Source: Streptomyces sp. NRRL B-1140
GTDB lineage: Bacteria > Actinomycetota > Actinomycetes > Streptomycetales > Streptomycetaceae
DNA length: 64,000 nucleotides
Assembly (NCBI RefSeq): GCF_001280065.1
Contig: NZ_LGEA01000091.1
Location: 124,001-188,000, forward strand
Direction: 5' to 3'
Positions 56,036 through 64,000 of the stretch are shown here, piece after piece. A program made the position numbers and the translations under genes. Position 1 is the stretch's first letter; every line of letters starts with the position of its first letter. The notes under the pieces were generated by a model. It did no database searches, was not told where the DNA came from, and worked only from the letters and a program-made list of their open reading frames with translations.

Positions 56036-56947
56036 CTACGCCGCGACGAGGTACGAGAAGACGGACTCGAGGGACTCGTCGGACGGCGAGACCGTGAGCA
56101 GCCGGATGCCGTGGTCCCTGGCCACCCGCGGGAGCAGGGCCGTGAAGCGGCCGAAGTCGACGGCCTGGATGCGCAGCGCGCCCTCGGCGAGGTCGACCTC
56201 GATGCCGGCGGTCGACGGGTCGGCGATGAGCGCGGCCGCGAGGGCGCGGTCGTCGCTGGAGCGCACCAGGTAGCGGTGCGGCCGGTCGGTCATCAGGCGG
56301 CGGATCTTGCGGAAGTCGCCGCTGGCGGCGTGCCGGCCGGCGACGACGACCTCGATGTGCCAGGCGAGCTGCTCGACCTCTTCGAGGATGTGGGACGAGA
56401 ACAGCACCGTGCGGCCCTCGTCGCCCATGCGGCGCAACAGGTCCATCAGCTGCATGCGCTGGCGCGGGTCCATGCCGTTGAACGGCTCGTCCAGCAGGAG
56501 CAGCGAGGGGTCGTGGACCAGGGCGGAGGCCATCTTCACGCGCTGGCGCATGCCCTTGGAGTACGTCTGGATCTTGCGGTCCTGGGCGTACTCCATCTCC
56601 ACGGTGGCGAGCGCCTTCTGGGCCGCCTTGGCGCCGAGGCCGTGCAGCTCGGCGTTGGCCAGGACGAACTCCTTGCCGGTGAGGAAGTCGTACATCGCCT
56701 CGCGCTCGGGCACGACGCCGATGTGCTGGTAGATCTGCTCGTTGCGCCACACGGCCTGGCCGTCGAGGGTGACGGTGCCGGTGGAGGGGGCCAGGAAGCC
56801 GCCCATCATGTTGATGAGGGTGGACTTCCCGGCGCCGTTGGGGCCGAGCAGGCCGGTGACCCCGGGGCCGATGGTCATGGTGATGTCGTTGACGGCGACC
56901 ACGTTGCCGAACCAGCGGGAGACGTGGTCGATGTTGAGCGTGGTCAC
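56036..56947 (-). CDS. ABC transporter ATP-binding protein
   Basis: The 303-aa product has a complete nucleotide-binding domain: Walker A GPNGAGKST, Q-loop region IGVVPERE, signature YSKGMRQRVK, Walker B LLLLDEP, and the switch histidine in SSHILEE. A C-terminal extension of about 80 residues is typical of drug-export ATPases. GTG at 56947 overlaps the upstream permease stop by 4 nt. It pairs with the downstream 239-aa permease. Confidence 0.9.
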   Translation of the reverse strand: MTTLNIDHVSRWFGNVVAVNDITMTIGPGVTGLLGPNGAGKSTLINMMGGFLAPSTGTVTLDGQAVWRNEQIYQHIGVVPEREAMYDFLTGKEFVLANAELHGLGAKAAQKALATVEMEYAQDRKIQTYSKGMRQRVKMASALVHDPSLLLLDEPFNGMDPRQRMQLMDLLRRMGDEGRTVLFSSHILEEVEQLAWHIEVVVAGRHAASGDFRKIRRLMTDRPHRYLVRSSDDRALAAALIADPSTAGIEVDLAEGALRIQAVDFGRFTALLPRVARDHGIRLLTVSPSDESLESVFSYLVAA

Positions 56948-57861
56948 AGTCCCACCTTCTTGTAGCGGCGCATCAGGAGGCCGTAGCTCGCCGCGATCAG
57001 GCCCAGGGCGACGACGACGTAGACGACGCCCTCGGCGGTGCTCGGGGCGATCCCGCCGGGGGAGGCGGACGTCGCGCCCAGGAACGCGGACTGCACGCCG
57101 TCGACGAGCGTGATCGGCGAGAACAGCCCGATCCACGGCACGGCGTCGCCGCTGCCCTGGGCGTCGGCGATGGCCTGGAGGGTGGAGACCGCGCCGTAGG
57201 TGATGGTCAGCACGGCGATCACGGCCGCGATGCCGAAGCCGCGGCGCGGGGTGAAGGACGCGATGACCAGGCCGATGCCGGCGAACAGCAGTGAGAGCAG
57301 TGCCACGGAGACGAGTCCCTGAGCGAATCCCTTGGTCTGGTCGGCGAAGTCGAGCTTGGCCAGCAGCGCGCCCACGTAGAGTACGAGCAGGGGTGCCGCG
57401 GTGAGGATGAACAGCGCCGAGGCCAGTGCCGCGAACTTGGCGCGGACGTAGTCGGCGGTCTCGATGGGCCGCGAGAAGTACAGCGGCACGGTCTTGAAGC
57501 GCAGGTCCCGCGAGACGGACTGGGGTGCCTGCGAGGCGACGTACAGGCTGATGACCGCCTGCATGACGATGGCGTTGCGCGTGTAGTCCAGCGGGAGGGC
57601 GTTGGCCTTGGTGGCGACCGCCACGGCGACGACGATGGCCGCGGGCACGCACATCACCACGAACAGCAGCATCGGCAGCACCTTGGACTTGACCGAGCGG
57701 CCGAGGCCGTAGGAGCCGCGCAGGGACTGCGAGTACAGGGAGCGGCGGGCGTAGGCGCGGCCGAGGCGCGGGCCGTCGTAGTTGCGGTAGCCGATGTTGT
57801 GGATGCGGGTCTGGTCACCCGGTGCCGGGGCGGGGTTCCCCGTGGAGTGCTCAACCGCCAT
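56944..57861 (-). CDS. ABC-2 type transporter permease
   Basis: The 305-aa product has a soluble N-terminus of about 60 residues ([16 protein letters not shown] is a recurring actinobacterial motif) and six membrane helices. Overlaps with both neighbouring ATPase genes (11 nt upstream, 4 nt downstream) show tight translational coupling. It is probably the partner of the 324-aa ATPase. Substrate unknown. Confidence 0.85.
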   Translation of the reverse strand: MAVEHSTGNPAPAPGDQTRIHNIGYRNYDGPRLGRAYARRSLYSQSLRGSYGLGRSVKSKVLPMLLFVVMCVPAAIVVAVAVATKANALPLDYTRNAIVMQAVISLYVASQAPQSVSRDLRFKTVPLYFSRPIETADYVRAKFAALASALFILTAAPLLVLYVGALLAKLDFADQTKGFAQGLVSVALLSLLFAGIGLVIASFTPRRGFGIAAVIAVLTITYGAVSTLQAIADAQGSGDAVPWIGLFSPITLVDGVQSAFLGATSASPGGIAPSTAEGVVYVVVALGLIAASYGLLMRRYKKVGL

Positions 57862-58825
57862 GGCCGACCGCCTCCTTCCGCTGCTCGCGCTCGTCGCTGC
57901 TGGTGAAGACCTCGGAGATATGGTGCCGGCGCTGCTCCATGCGCACCAGGCCGAGACCGAGGTCCGCGATCACGTCGCGGACCAGGTCGTACGTCTCCTC
58001 GCCCTGCGCCGTGAGCAGCAGGACGTGGCCGGCGCCCGGCAGGCCGCTGCCGTCCTCGACGCTCACGCCGCGCGCGTGCAGCGCCTCGCGGACCGCCCGG
58101 GTGCCGTCCGGGTGCTCGTCGGTGTCGGTGACCTCGATCGCGAGGGTCGTGGTGGTCTGCGTGAAGTCGGTGGTGGAGCTGGAGCGCAGGAGCTTGCCGC
58201 CGTCCACGACGACGACGTGGTCGCAGGTGCGCTCCAGCTCGCCCAGCAGGTGGGAGGTGACCAGGACAGAGATGCCGAAGTCGGTGTGGATCCGGCGGAT
58301 CAGGCCGAGCATCTCGTCGCGGCCGACGGGGTCGAGGCCGTTGGTCGGCTCGTCCAGGAAGACCAGCTGCGGGTCGTGGACGAGGGCCTGGGCGAGCTTG
58401 ACGCGCTGTTTCATGCCCGTGGAGTAGCCGCCGATGGGACGGTAGCGCTCCTCGTACAGGCCGACGTGGCGCAGGGTGTCGGCCGTGCGCTCGCGCGCGG
58501 CGGTGGGCGGCAGGCCGGACATGCGCGCCATGTGGACGACGAACTCGGTGGCCGAGACGTCCGGCGGCAGGCAGTCGTGCTCGGGCATGTAGCCGACCCG
58601 CTCGCGGATGGCGGCGCCCTTGGTGGCGACGTCGAGACCGAGCACTTCGGCGCGGCCCTCGGTGGCGGGGGACAGACCCAGCAGGATCTTGATCAGTGTG
58701 GACTTGCCGGCTCCGTTGGCTCCGACGAGTCCGGTCACACCGGGCCCGACGTCCACGGAGAGCCGGTCAAGCGCGGTCACCCGGGGGAACCGCTTGCTCA
58801 GGCTTTCGGTCGCGATCACAGTCAC
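57851..58825 (-). CDS. ABC transporter ATP-binding protein
   Basis: The 324-aa product has Walker [10 protein letters not shown], signature [10 protein letters not shown], Walker B LVFLDEP and switch SHLLGE. It is the first gene of the operon; the next gene overlaps its end. The two ATPase-permease pairs probably arose by duplication and may assemble as a mixed transporter. GTG at 58825 follows CGGAGG directly. Confidence 0.9.
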   Translation of the reverse strand: MTVIATESLSKRFPRVTALDRLSVDVGPGVTGLVGANGAGKSTLIKILLGLSPATEGRAEVLGLDVATKGAAIRERVGYMPEHDCLPPDVSATEFVVHMARMSGLPPTAARERTADTLRHVGLYEERYRPIGGYSTGMKQRVKLAQALVHDPQLVFLDEPTNGLDPVGRDEMLGLIRRIHTDFGISVLVTSHLLGELERTCDHVVVVDGGKLLRSSSTTDFTQTTTTLAIEVTDTDEHPDGTRAVREALHARGVSVEDGSGLPGAGHVLLLTAQGEETYDLVRDVIADLGLGLVRMEQRRHHISEVFTSSDEREQRKEAVGHGG

Positions 58826-58952
58826 CCTCCGAAGGTAGGTGCCGCGCGCGTGGCGGGCATCACTCCGCAGAGCTGTCTTCGGGTCAACCCTGAGTATTAC
58901 GGGCCCCTAGGGGAGCTGGTTCTTCAGGGTTACCACGGCCTCGAACCCTCTA

Positions 58953-58981
58953 TTGACGAACTCTCTAACAACTGCCAGATT
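58953..58981 (+). promoter_or_regulatory. Promoter of the hydrolase-SDR gene
   Basis: TTGACG (58953-58958), a 17-nt spacer and CAGATT (58976-58981) form a good vegetative-type promoter. The ATG is only 6 nt beyond the -10 and lacks a ribosome site, so the message should be leaderless. Confidence 0.6.
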
Positions 58982-58987
58982 CACCGG

Positions 58988-60745
58988 ATGACGTTGCGGA
59001 CGGGCGCGCGGGAGCGCAGGGTACGGACCGGCGAAGTCGACTTGTGCGTGGCCGAGATGGGTGATCCGGGGCGGCCGACGGTGGTCCTGGTGCACGGCTA
59101 CCCCGACAGCAAGGAGGTGTGGTCCGAGGTCGCCGGGCGGCTCGCCGGACGCTTCCACGTGGTGGCGTACGACGTCCGCGGCCACGGCCGGTCGACGGCG
59201 CCGCGGCCGCTGCGGGGCGGGTTCACGCTGGAGAAGCTGACGGACGACTTCCTGGCCGTCGCGGACGCGGTGAGCCCGGGCCGGCCGGTGCACCTGGTCG
59301 GACACGACTGGGGCTCGGTGCAGGCCTGGGAGTTCACCACCGTGCAGCGCACCAGGGGCCGCATCGCCTCGTTCACCTCGATGTCCGGGCCGTCCCTCGA
59401 CCACTTCGGCCACTGGATCGACCGGCGCCTGAAGCGGCCCACCCCGCGCCGGATCGGCCAGTTGCTCGGGCAGGGCGCCCGGTCCTGGTACGTCTACCTG
59501 CTGCACACGCCCCTGCTGCCCGAGATGGCCTGGCGCGGCCCGCTCGGCAAGCGCTGGCCGCGGATGCTGGAGCGCGCCGAGAAGGTGCCCCGGGGCGACT
59601 ACCCCACCGCCTCCCTGTCGTCGGACGCGGCCCACGGGACCTGGCTGTACCGGGACAACGTCCGGCCCCGGCTGCGGACGCCCCGCCCGGACGCGCATGC
59701 CCACGCGCCCGTGCAGATCATCACGCCTCTGCAGGACCGGTTCCTCTCGGAGCGGCTCCACGACGAGCTGGAGCAGTGGGTTCCGCAGGTGACCCGCAGG
59801 ACGATCCGGGCGGGGCACTGGATCCCGCGGACCAGCCCCGACCGACTGGCCGCCTGGATCGAGGAGTTCGTGACGTCCGTCGAGAGCGGGAGGCACCCGG
59901 TGGCGGCCACCGGCGAGCACGCCCAGCGGTTCGGCGGGCAGCTCGTGCTGGTCACCGGGGCGGGCAGCGGTATCGGGCGGGCGACCGCGCTCGCGTTCGC
60001 CGAGGCCGGCGCGCGCGTCGTGGCCGCCGACCGGAACGCGGAGGCGGCGGGTCGTACCGCCGAGTCCTGCCGTCTGCTGGGCGCCCCCGGGGCCTGGGCC
60101 GAAACGGTCGACGTCTCCGACGAGCAGGCCATGGAGAAGTTCGCCGACCGGGTCACCACCGAGTACGGGGTGCCGGACGTCCTCGTGAACAACGCCGGGA
60201 TCGGACTGTCCGGTTCCTTCTTCGACACCACTGCGGAGGACTGGAAGAAGGTCCTCGACGTCAATCTGTGGGGTGTCATCCACGGGTGCCGGCTCTTCGG
60301 CCGTCGGATGGCCGAGCGCGGGCAGGGCGGCCACATCGTCAACGTGGCCTCGGCCGCGGCGTACCAGCCGTCCCGGGCGCTGCCCGCGTACAGCACCTCC
60401 AAGGCGGCCGTGCTGATGCTCAGCGAGTGCCTGCGGGCGGAGCTGGCCGGGCGGGGGATCGGCGTGACGGCGGTCTGCCCCGGCATCGTGAACACGGCCA
60501 TCACGTCGACGGCGCACTTCGCCGGGGTCGACGCCCTGGAGGAGAAGCGGCTGCGGAAGCGCGCCGCCCGCCTGTACGGCCTGCGGAACTATCCGCCGGA
60601 GAAGGTCGCCCGTGCCATCCTGCGGGCGGTCACGCGCAATGAGGCGGTGATGCCGGTGACGCCGGAGGCGTGGGGTGCGCGATGGCTGTCACGGTGGGCG
60701 CCGGGGGCACTGCTGGGCCTCGCGCGACTGAAGCCGCCGGTATGA
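58988..60745 (+). CDS. Alpha/beta hydrolase - short-chain dehydrogenase fusion (EphD-like)
   Basis: The 585-aa product joins two enzymes. Residues 1-300 are an alpha/beta hydrolase with the oxyanion region LVHGYPDS and the nucleophile elbow VGHDWGSV, where aspartate replaces serine as in epoxide hydrolases and dehalogenases; the histidine is in AGHWIPR. Residues 310-585 are a classical SDR with TGAGSGIGRA for NAD(P), NNAGIG, and the catalytic YSTSK. Mycobacterial EphD has the same plan and acts on fatty acyl chains. The substrate here is unknown. No ribosome site is seen upstream. Confidence 0.9.
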   Translation: MTLRTGARERRVRTGEVDLCVAEMGDPGRPTVVLVHGYPDSKEVWSEVAGRLAGRFHVVAYDVRGHGRSTAPRPLRGGFTLEKLTDDFLAVADAVSPGRPVHLVGHDWGSVQAWEFTTVQRTRGRIASFTSMSGPSLDHFGHWIDRRLKRPTPRRIGQLLGQGARSWYVYLLHTPLLPEMAWRGPLGKRWPRMLERAEKVPRGDYPTASLSSDAAHGTWLYRDNVRPRLRTPRPDAHAHAPVQIITPLQDRFLSERLHDELEQWVPQVTRRTIRAGHWIPRTSPDRLAAWIEEFVTSVESGRHPVAATGEHAQRFGGQLVLVTGAGSGIGRATALAFAEAGARVVAADRNAEAAGRTAESCRLLGAPGAWAETVDVSDEQAMEKFADRVTTEYGVPDVLVNNAGIGLSGSFFDTTAEDWKKVLDVNLWGVIHGCRLFGRRMAERGQGGHIVNVASAAAYQPSRALPAYSTSKAAVLMLSECLRAELAGRGIGVTAVCPGIVNTAITSTAHFAGVDALEEKRLRKRAARLYGLRNYPPEKVARAILRAVTRNEAVMPVTPEAWGARWLSRWAPGALLGLARLKPPV

Positions 60746-60810
60746 GGCCGAGGCCCCTGAGATCGACGGCCTGAGCCTGAGAGCCCCAAACTCCCTGCGG
60801 TGGGGGCCAG

Positions 60811-60864
60811 TTGTCCACAGAACCGCCGATTCCCCTGTGGATAACCATACTTGGCTGTGGATCA
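60811..60864. promoter_or_regulatory. Three DnaA-box-like sites
   Basis: TTGTCCACA at 60811, inverse TGTGGATAA at 60836 and TGTGGATCA at 60856 lie within 54 bp, upstream of kptA. They form a compact cluster like that between pheA and serS. Confidence 0.6.
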
Positions 60865-60920
60865 AACCTTGGTGCCGAAACTCGATCGCGTGATTCACGT
60901 CTCTCCCGCACTCTGGTGGG

Positions 60921-61469
60921 ATGGACGAAAGACGCACCGTGAAGGTGTCGAAGTACCTGTCGAAGCATCTGCGCCACCAGCCGGAACGCATCGGGCTCAG
61001 CCTCGACGAGGCCGGCTGGGTGGAGATCGACACCTTGATCGCCGCGGCCGCCGCCCACGGTTTCCGGTTCACCCGCGACGAACTGGACCATGTCGTCGCC
61101 ACCAACGACAAGCGGCGCTTCGCCGTCGAGGGCACCCGCATCCGCGCCAGCCAGGGCCACAGCGTGGAAGTCGATCTCGGGCTCGCGCCGGCCACCCCGC
61201 CCGCGCACCTCTATCACGGCACTGTCGCCCGCAGTCTGGATGCGATCCGGGCCGAGGGACTCCGTCCGATGAACCGGCATGCCGTGCACCTCTCACCCGA
61301 CCGGGAGACGGCGACCCGGGTCGGATCCCGCCGGGGGCAGCCGGTCGTGCTCGAAGTGGACGCCGCGGCCATGCACGCCGACGGCCACATCTTCCACGTC
61401 AGCGCCAACGGGGTGTGGCTCACCCAGGCCGTACCGCCGCGCTACCTGCGCTTGCCCGGACCGCACTGA
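60921..61469 (+). CDS. kptA: RNA 2'-phosphotransferase (KptA/Tpt1)
   Basis: The 182-aa product transfers an internal RNA 2'-phosphate to NAD+, a step in eukaryotic tRNA splicing; bacterial KptA proteins have the activity although their natural substrate is uncertain. Conserved residues are in VSKYLSKHLRHQP (about 10-20), IRASQGHSVEV, LYHGT and HLSPDRETATRVG. Length matches the family. It sits downstream of a DnaA-box cluster with no RNA ligase near it. Confidence 0.9.
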   Translation: MDERRTVKVSKYLSKHLRHQPERIGLSLDEAGWVEIDTLIAAAAAHGFRFTRDELDHVVATNDKRRFAVEGTRIRASQGHSVEVDLGLAPATPPAHLYHGTVARSLDAIRAEGLRPMNRHAVHLSPDRETATRVGSRRGQPVVLEVDAAAMHADGHIFHVSANGVWLTQAVPPRYLRLPGPH

Positions 61470-61503
61470 CCTGATCGGTGTGACCGGACACTCAGAGTGA
61501 CTG

Positions 61504-61517
61504 GTTTCACGTGAAAC
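61504..61517. promoter_or_regulatory. parS site
   Basis: A third perfect GTTTCACGTGAAAC, in the short kptA-LLM oxidoreductase interval. It lies just upstream of the -10-like TAGGCT (61541-61546) of the following gene. Confidence 0.9.
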
Positions 61518-61553
61518 ACGGGTGACCCACCGGCCTCCCTTAGGCTCGGTGTC

Positions 61554-62456
61554 ATGAGTCCGCGTCTGAGCACCGTGATCCTGCCGTACCGCCGCTGGCA
61601 CGAAGGCGGCCGCGCGGCCTGGACGCGCGCCGAGCAGATCGGTTTCCACACGGCGTACACCTACGACCACCTGTCATGGCGCACCTTCCGCGACGGTCCG
61701 TGGTTCGGCGCCGTGCCGACGCTCACGGCCGCGGCGAGCGTCACCGACCGGCTGCGGCTGGGCACGCTGGTGACCTCGCCGAATTTCCGGCACCCTGTGA
61801 CGCTCGCCAAGGAGCTCATCTCCCTCGACGACATCTCCGGCGGGCGGGTCACGCTGGGCATAGGCGCAGGCGGCTCCGGCTTCGACGCCACCGCGCTCGG
61901 CCAGGAGCCGTGGACCCCGCGCGAGCGCGCAGACCGCTTCGCCGAGTTCGTCCCACTGCTCGACCGCCTGCTCTGCGAGGACGCCGTCTCGTACGAGGGC
62001 GACTTCTACTCCGCCCACGAGGCGCGGAACATTCCCGGCTGTGTGCAGCGCCCCAGGCTGCCGTTCGCCGTGGCGGCGACCGGTCCACGCGGGATGCGCC
62101 TCGCCGCCCGTTTCGGGCAGGCGTGGGTGACCACCGGCGACCCCAAGCTCTACGAGAACGGCACGCCCGAGCAGTCGGTCCAGGCCCTTCGCGGGCAGGC
62201 GGAGAGGCTCGACGACATCTGCGCCGAGGTCGGCCGGGACATGACCGATCTCGATCGGGTGCTGCTCACCGGTTTCACGCCGGACCGTGTCGCCCCGCTC
62301 CAGTCCCTGGACGCGTTCGTGGACTTCGCCGGACGGCATGGGGAACTGGGCTTCACGGAGATCGTGATCCACTGGCCGATCCCCGACTCCCCCTTCGCCG
62401 CGGACGAGAAGGTCTTCGAGCAGATCGCGATGGAGGCGCCGGCGCAGCTGCGCTGA
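61554..62456 (+). CDS. LLM-class flavin-dependent oxidoreductase
   Basis: The 300-aa product has the TIM-barrel pattern of luciferase-like or F420-dependent enzymes: YTYDHLSWRTF near the N-terminus, RLRLGTLVTSPNFRHPVTLAKE, and DDISGGRVTLGIGAGGSG. It binds a reduced flavin (F420 or FMN). The reaction is unknown. TAGGCT 7 nt before the ATG suggests a leaderless message. parS lies in its promoter region. Confidence 0.9.
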   Translation: MSPRLSTVILPYRRWHEGGRAAWTRAEQIGFHTAYTYDHLSWRTFRDGPWFGAVPTLTAAASVTDRLRLGTLVTSPNFRHPVTLAKELISLDDISGGRVTLGIGAGGSGFDATALGQEPWTPRERADRFAEFVPLLDRLLCEDAVSYEGDFYSAHEARNIPGCVQRPRLPFAVAATGPRGMRLAARFGQAWVTTGDPKLYENGTPEQSVQALRGQAERLDDICAEVGRDMTDLDRVLLTGFTPDRVAPLQSLDAFVDFAGRHGELGFTEIVIHWPIPDSPFAADEKVFEQIAMEAPAQLR

Positions 62457-62607
62457 GGCGGAGGGACACACGAGGGCCGCTGCCGACGGCGCCTGCTCAG
62501 GGCCCGTGGGGAGCGGCTGCACGTGAGGGGCTCCTGGTGGGAGCGTTGTCCACTCACCTGTGCGGATCCCCGCACGCCCGTGCGGGCATGTGCGGGACAA
62601 TGGCCGG

Positions 62608-63477
62608 GTGACCTCAGCGACCCGACAGCCCGAGACCGCGGCCGAGACCCTCCCGCCGCGACTGATCGCCACCGACCTCGACGGCACTCTGCTGCGCGAC
62701 GACAAGTCGGTGTCCCCGCGTACCGTCGCCGCTCTGGCCGCCGCCGAGGAGGCGGGCATCGAGGTCTTCTTCGTCACGGGCCGCCCGGCCCGCTGGATGG
62801 ACGTCGTCAGTGACCATGTGCACGGTCACGGCCTGGCGATCTGCGGAAACGGCGCCGCCGTGGTCGACCTGCACGGCGGCCCCGGTGCCCACCGGTTCGT
62901 GAAGGTACGGGAACTGGCCCGGGAGAACGCACTGGACGCCGTACGGCTGCTGCGCGAAGCGGCACCGGGCACGGTGTACGCGGTGGAGCAGACCTACGGC
63001 TTCTACCAGGAGCCGGCGTACCCGAAGCTGCACATGGAGACACCGGACAGCCTCGCCCCGGCCGAGGAGTTGCTGGGCCCGGACCACCGGGCCGCCGCCG
63101 AGCCGGTGCTGAAGATCCTCGCCTACCACCCCGACATCGACCCCGACGCCTTCCTGACCCTGGCCCGCCTCGCCATCGGCGACCGCGCCGGTGTGACCCG
63201 CTCCAGCCCCAGCGCCCTCCTCGAGATCAGTGGCCCGGGCGTGTCGAAGGCCAGCACCCTCGCCCTGTCCTGCGCCGAGCGCGGCATCTCGCACGAGCAG
63301 GTCGTCGCCTTCGGCGACATGCCGAACGACGTGGAGATGCTGACCTGGGCGGGCCGCTCGTACGCGATGGGCAACGCGCACCCCGACGTCATCGCCGCCG
63401 CCTCGGGCCGGACGGTGGCGAACAACGAGGACGGGGTGGCGGTCGTGATCGAGCAACTGCTGGCGGAACTGGCATAG
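62608..63477 (+). CDS. HAD-superfamily (Cof-type) phosphatase
   Basis: The 289-aa product carries HAD motif [12 protein letters not shown], motif II FFVTGRPARW, motif III lysine in GVSKASTL and motif [13 protein letters not shown]. It resembles the HAD protein encoded after serS and is likely a paralogue. GTG at 62608 has GACAAT 6 nt upstream, a possible -10 for a leaderless transcript. A longer in-frame start at 62560 has no support. Confidence 0.9.
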   Translation: MTSATRQPETAAETLPPRLIATDLDGTLLRDDKSVSPRTVAALAAAEEAGIEVFFVTGRPARWMDVVSDHVHGHGLAICGNGAAVVDLHGGPGAHRFVKVRELARENALDAVRLLREAAPGTVYAVEQTYGFYQEPAYPKLHMETPDSLAPAEELLGPDHRAAAEPVLKILAYHPDIDPDAFLTLARLAIGDRAGVTRSSPSALLEISGPGVSKASTLALSCAERGISHEQVVAFGDMPNDVEMLTWAGRSYAMGNAHPDVIAAASGRTVANNEDGVAVVIEQLLAELA

Positions 63478-63497
63478 CCCGGCGGAGCCGGGGCGTC

Positions 63498-64000
63498 TCA
63501 GAGGGACACCCCACGCGCCGCCAGCCACGAGACCGGGTCCACCGACGAGCCCGACTCCGCGGTGACCCGGGCCTCGAAGTGCAGGTGCGGCCCGGTGGAG
63601 TTGCCCGTGGTGCCCGACTGGCCGATCCACTGCCCGGGCCTGACGTGCTCCCCCGGGTCGACCGCGAGCGAAGCGAGATGGGCGTACTGCGTGTAGTAGC
63701 CGTTCGCGTGCTCGAGCACGACCTCCATGCCGAAGGCGCCGCCGCAGGACACCCGCACCACCCGGCCCGCACCCACGGCCCGCACGGGCGTGCCGATCGG
63801 CACCGCGAAGTCCTGCCCGGTGTGCCGGTTCGACCACCGCTGACCGCCGCTGCCGTAGGACGCGGACAGCTCGTACGTCTCGACCGGCGCGACCCAGTCG
63901 TCCTCGGTGAACCCCGTCTCCGGCTGGTCGAGCCGGACGGCTCCGCTGCACGCCCCGGCGGCGGCCGCGGCGTCCGCCTGACCCTGGAGCTGTGAGCGCG
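63498..64000 (-). CDS. M23-family metallopeptidase (partial, 3' end only)
   Basis: The gene enters from beyond the right edge; 167 codons are visible. The LytM-type peptidase domain has the first zinc motif in NRHTGQDFAVP and the second in GPHLHFEARV, with VLEHANGYYTQYAHL between. It would cleave peptidoglycan cross-bridges outside the cell. The visible N-terminal part has a helical QGQADAAAAAG stretch and ETGFTEDDWVAPV linker. The signal peptide, if any, lies outside the window. Confidence 0.85.
   Translation of the reverse strand, partial: RSQLQGQADAAAAAGACSGAVRLDQPETGFTEDDWVAPVETYELSASYGSGGQRWSNRHTGQDFAVPIGTPVRAVGAGRVVRVSCGGAFGMEVVLEHANGYYTQYAHLASLAVDPGEHVRPGQWIGQSGTTGNSTGPHLHFEARVTAESGSSVDPVSWLAARGVSL

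Overview
The window is chromosomal DNA of a Streptomyces-type actinomycete. G+C is very high, GTG and TTG starts are frequent, and several -10-like hexamers sit 6-7 nt before start codons. The gene order (copper-trafficking/DyP operon, pheA, serS, paired ABC systems) matches what I recall from the central, origin-proximal arm of Streptomyces chromosomes. Three perfect parS palindromes and several DnaA boxes fit that location.

Left flank (1-11.8 kb) holds small enzymes (DinB-like, GNAT, PIG-L deacetylase, GT2 glycosyltransferase, 3Fe-4S ferredoxin), a 1407-aa STAND NTPase with two WD40 propellers, a class B penicillin-binding protein and an alpha/beta hydrolase.

Integrative element (11,817-30,901): an 81-bp direct repeat, which is the body of a tRNA-Ser(UGA) gene, bounds a 19.0-kb actinomycete integrative and conjugative element (AICE) of the pSAM2 type. 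The intact tRNA is at the right end. Backbone genes are a Pif-like Nudix hydrolase, an HTH/TPR regulator, a pseudokinase-like pair, KorSA-type GntR repressor, Pra-like protein, TraSA FtsK-type translocase, DUF2637/Spd membrane protein, RepSA-type initiator, Xis and Int. A GAF-ANTAR gene lies between int and the attachment site. The left 6 kb is cargo: a STAS protein, an unknown 130-aa protein, and a visibly low-G+C island (about 14.0-17.8 kb) with a ten-helix membrane protein and a divergent pair of unknown genes. Two families of imperfect direct repeats bound these genes. This island is the best candidate in the window for an undescribed system.

Right flank (30.8-64 kb) holds an HtrA-like protease, GDPD phosphodiesterase, two anti-sigma-type ATPases, a SEC-C protein, a prim-pol protein, a SpoIIE-type phosphatase, an M24 aminopeptidase, a fused alpha-beta glycyl-tRNA synthetase, a copper operon (YcnI, Sco, PCuAC, CopCD, DyP peroxidase), pheA, serS, two HAD phosphatases, tRNA-Ser(GCU), a four-gene ABC transporter operon, an EphD-like hydrolase-SDR fusion, KptA, an LLM flavin oxidoreductase and the 3' part of an M23 peptidase that runs off the window.

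The element keeps its tRNA target intact, supplies a new hairpin terminator behind it, and has matching GGTCCAC repeats just inside both ends that look like integrase arm sites.
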